Source of the DNA: Bacteroidaceae bacterium
GTDB taxonomy: Bacteria > Bacteroidota > Bacteroidia > Bacteroidales > Muribaculaceae
Length of the DNA stretch: 64,000 bases
Direction of reading: 5' to 3'
NCBI GenBank assembly: GCA_021768245.1
Contig: JAETNO010000015.1
Span: 1 to 64,000 of the forward strand
Shown here piece by piece: positions 62,712 to 64,000 of this stretch. The notes beneath the pieces are model-generated. The model did not search any database. It had not been told where the DNA came from and saw only the letters and a program-made list of their open reading frames with translations. The stretch's first letter is position 1, and each line of letters begins with the position of its first letter. The position numbers and the translations under genes are program-made.

Positions 62712-63764
62712 TCAGAATTTTATCACCATTTCGGCGCATATTTTATCGCCATCGCCGTTAGGGACTTTATAACCTTCGTGGTAGAAGTATTTTTCATAGT
62801 TCAGGCGAACGTCGCAACGTACAAATTTATATGAATACGTCAGTGTCCCTCCGAGTGTGATGCGGTTACGCGCAGGGTTGTTTGCGATTAACAGGCCTTC
62901 CTTGTCACGCTTTCCGCTGCTGTGGGCTGTCATTCCGTCGAAACGGGCTTGAACGGAGGCTCTGTTAAAGACGCCTGCCTTTACTGGAAATCCATAGTCG
63001 GCAAAAAAGTTATAGCCATGGGATGGCTTGAAAGCCCGGTTTACATAGTGCTTGTTAAGATATTCTCCTTCTACAGTCCATCCTCCGCATGTCCATGTCG
63101 CTGATGCGCTAAGGGAGTTTATTCTTATTGAATCCGGAATAAGAGTCTCTGCTCCGGCTGCGATTTTAAGATTGCCGGTGGAGTATACGGCTTTTCCTGC
63201 AAAAGCCATTTCTTTTACCCATACATTATGGTCGGAAATTGAAGTCGGATTGAAAGCACCCCCATCGACAGTCAGCATGGAACCGTCGCCCATGTTGAAT
63301 GAATATGATAGTTTTGCGCCGACGCCGCGCACATTGTTCATGGTTCCGCCGATAAATGAGCGGTTGGCAAAGATATAGTTGCCGGGACCGCGGAAGCAAT
63401 CGGTGCCGAATGGCAGGCGGAACTGTCCTGCCTGGAATTTGAGCGATGGACTTATGGCTATGCGTCCCCATGCGTCGAGAATTTTCATCACTCCACGGTC
63501 GCATAGGTCAGTCTGGGCATAATAGTCAATAGAAGGCGCTACCATGCCTGAGATATTGAGCCTGGCATTGCGGATTTGAAAACGGTTTTCTCCTCCTTGT
63601 GTGTCCATCTCCCATCGCGCGCGGATTGTGCCGTGGATATGGGGAGTCAGGTCCACTTTTTGCTTGGTGGAATCTTCGTCAGGTTCAGAGGCGATTGCCG
63701 CTAAAGATGCAAATAATAGGACAGCGTATACAGTAATTAGGCGCGGAAGATTCTGAAATAGCAT
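62712..63764 (-). CDS. Phosphate-selective porin (OprO/OprP-like)
   Basis: A 350-residue outer-membrane porin (signal peptide near residues 1-27, ending LAAIAS). The mature part has HIHGTIRARWEMDTQGGENR, then FQIRNARLNISGMVAPSIDYYAQ and LKFQAGQFRLPFG, which are landmarks of porin O/P. The C-terminal strand ends in Phe (CAEMVIKF), as needed for barrel assembly. The family passes phosphate or pyrophosphate, though Bacteroidetes members are often unspecific. On the opposite strand and just downstream lies the SRP RNA. Confidence 0.87.
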   Translation of the reverse strand: MLFQNLPRLITVYAVLLFASLAAIASEPDEDSTKQKVDLTPHIHGTIRARWEMDTQGGENRFQIRNARLNISGMVAPSIDYYAQTDLCDRGVMKILDAWGRIAISPSLKFQAGQFRLPFGTDCFRGPGNYIFANRSFIGGTMNNVRGVGAKLSYSFNMGDGSMLTVDGGAFNPTSISDHNVWVKEMAFAGKAVYSTGNLKIAAGAETLIPDSIRINSLSASATWTCGGWTVEGEYLNKHYVNRAFKPSHGYNFFADYGFPVKAGVFNRASVQARFDGMTAHSSGKRDKEGLLIANNPARNRITLGGTLTYSYKFVRCDVRLNYEKYFYHEGYKVPNGDGDKICAEMVIKF

Positions 63765-63840
63765 AGATGATAAGCGGAAATTTGAATCTTTGTATCGCGG
63801 ATTGCTTAATATTGAGCCTGAACTCAGGCAGAGGGTGCTT

Positions 63841-64000
63841 TTAAATCGCGAGGGCTATATGGTTTTCGGCAGCAATGCGTCGCATATTCATTATGGCGTA
63901 GCGCATACGTCCGAGAGCGGTGTTGATGCTGACCGAGGTCGCTTCTGCGATTTCCTTAAACGACATGTTGCGGTAGAAGCGCATCACGAGCACCTCGCGC
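63841..64000 (-). CDS. Sigma-70 family factor, C-terminal fragment (region 4), cut by the window edge
   Basis: The last 53 codons of a sigma factor gene; the start is beyond base 64,000. The helix-turn-helix reads REVLVMRFYRNMSFKEI, AEATSVSINTALGRMRYA and ends MRRIAAENHIALAI. Region 4.2 recognises the -35 element. The tail matches a small group-4-like factor common next to the SRP RNA and porin genes in Bacteroidales, but this is from memory. Confidence 0.85.
   Translation of the reverse strand, partial: REVLVMRFYRNMSFKEIAEATSVSINTALGRMRYAIMNMRRIAAENHIALAI

Overview
The DNA is from a Bacteroidales bacterium. Promoters have the Bacteroidetes form (-7 TAnnTTTG, with TTTG about 20 bases upstream), and the window holds a SusC/SusD pair under an ECF sigma/FecR switch, a PorU-type sortase and the dut-TPR-DUF4292-EnvC cluster. 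A gut Muribaculaceae-like species is my best guess, from gene content only.

Bases 1-16,600 are part of a prophage. It starts inside what looks like the end of an IS21-like element that has cut a DnaB-type helicase gene. A tightly coupled replication operon follows: primase, N-half of DNA polymerase III alpha, Pif1-like helicase, C-half of the same polymerase, nucleotide kinase, DnaQ-like exonuclease and a small protein. The polymerase is divided just before its catalytic Asp-x-Asp, and the broken ends carry intein-like (Hint) segments, as if the protein were rebuilt in trans. After a terminator come the small terminase, a lysis-like cassette, a winged-helix protein, the large terminase and a connector-like protein with carbohydrate-binding-like repeats. 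The large terminase carries a complete LAGLIDADG intein in its P-loop. A convergent tyrosine integrase abuts tRNA-Phe, the probable attachment gene. No portal, capsid or tail gene is in the window.

Bases 16,643-35,500 are host housekeeping: tRNA-Phe, dut, TPR protein, DUF4292 lipoprotein, EnvC-like protein, DEAD-box helicase, DUF3256 protein, valS, M16 peptidase, tRNA-Leu(UAG), a two-gene LysO exporter, fmt, porU and a TrpB-like enzyme.

Bases 35,500-45,440 are an uptake locus on the minus strand: ECF sigma, FecR anti-sigma, SusC with an STN domain, SusD, a TlpA-like thioredoxin protein and a serine hydrolase. The susD gene has a one-base frameshift just after its lipoprotein signal. tRNA-Leu(UAA) follows.

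Bases 45,700-58,050 are a pectin (rhamnogalacturonan) cluster: GH127, GH105, GH106, two large (alpha/alpha)6-type enzymes of uncertain family, and a divergent CE12-like acetylesterase. It has no SusCD pair of its own in the window. A LytTR response regulator, its histidine kinase and a TonB-type outer-membrane barrel come next. The window closes with the SRP RNA gene, a porin and the 3' end of a sigma factor gene.
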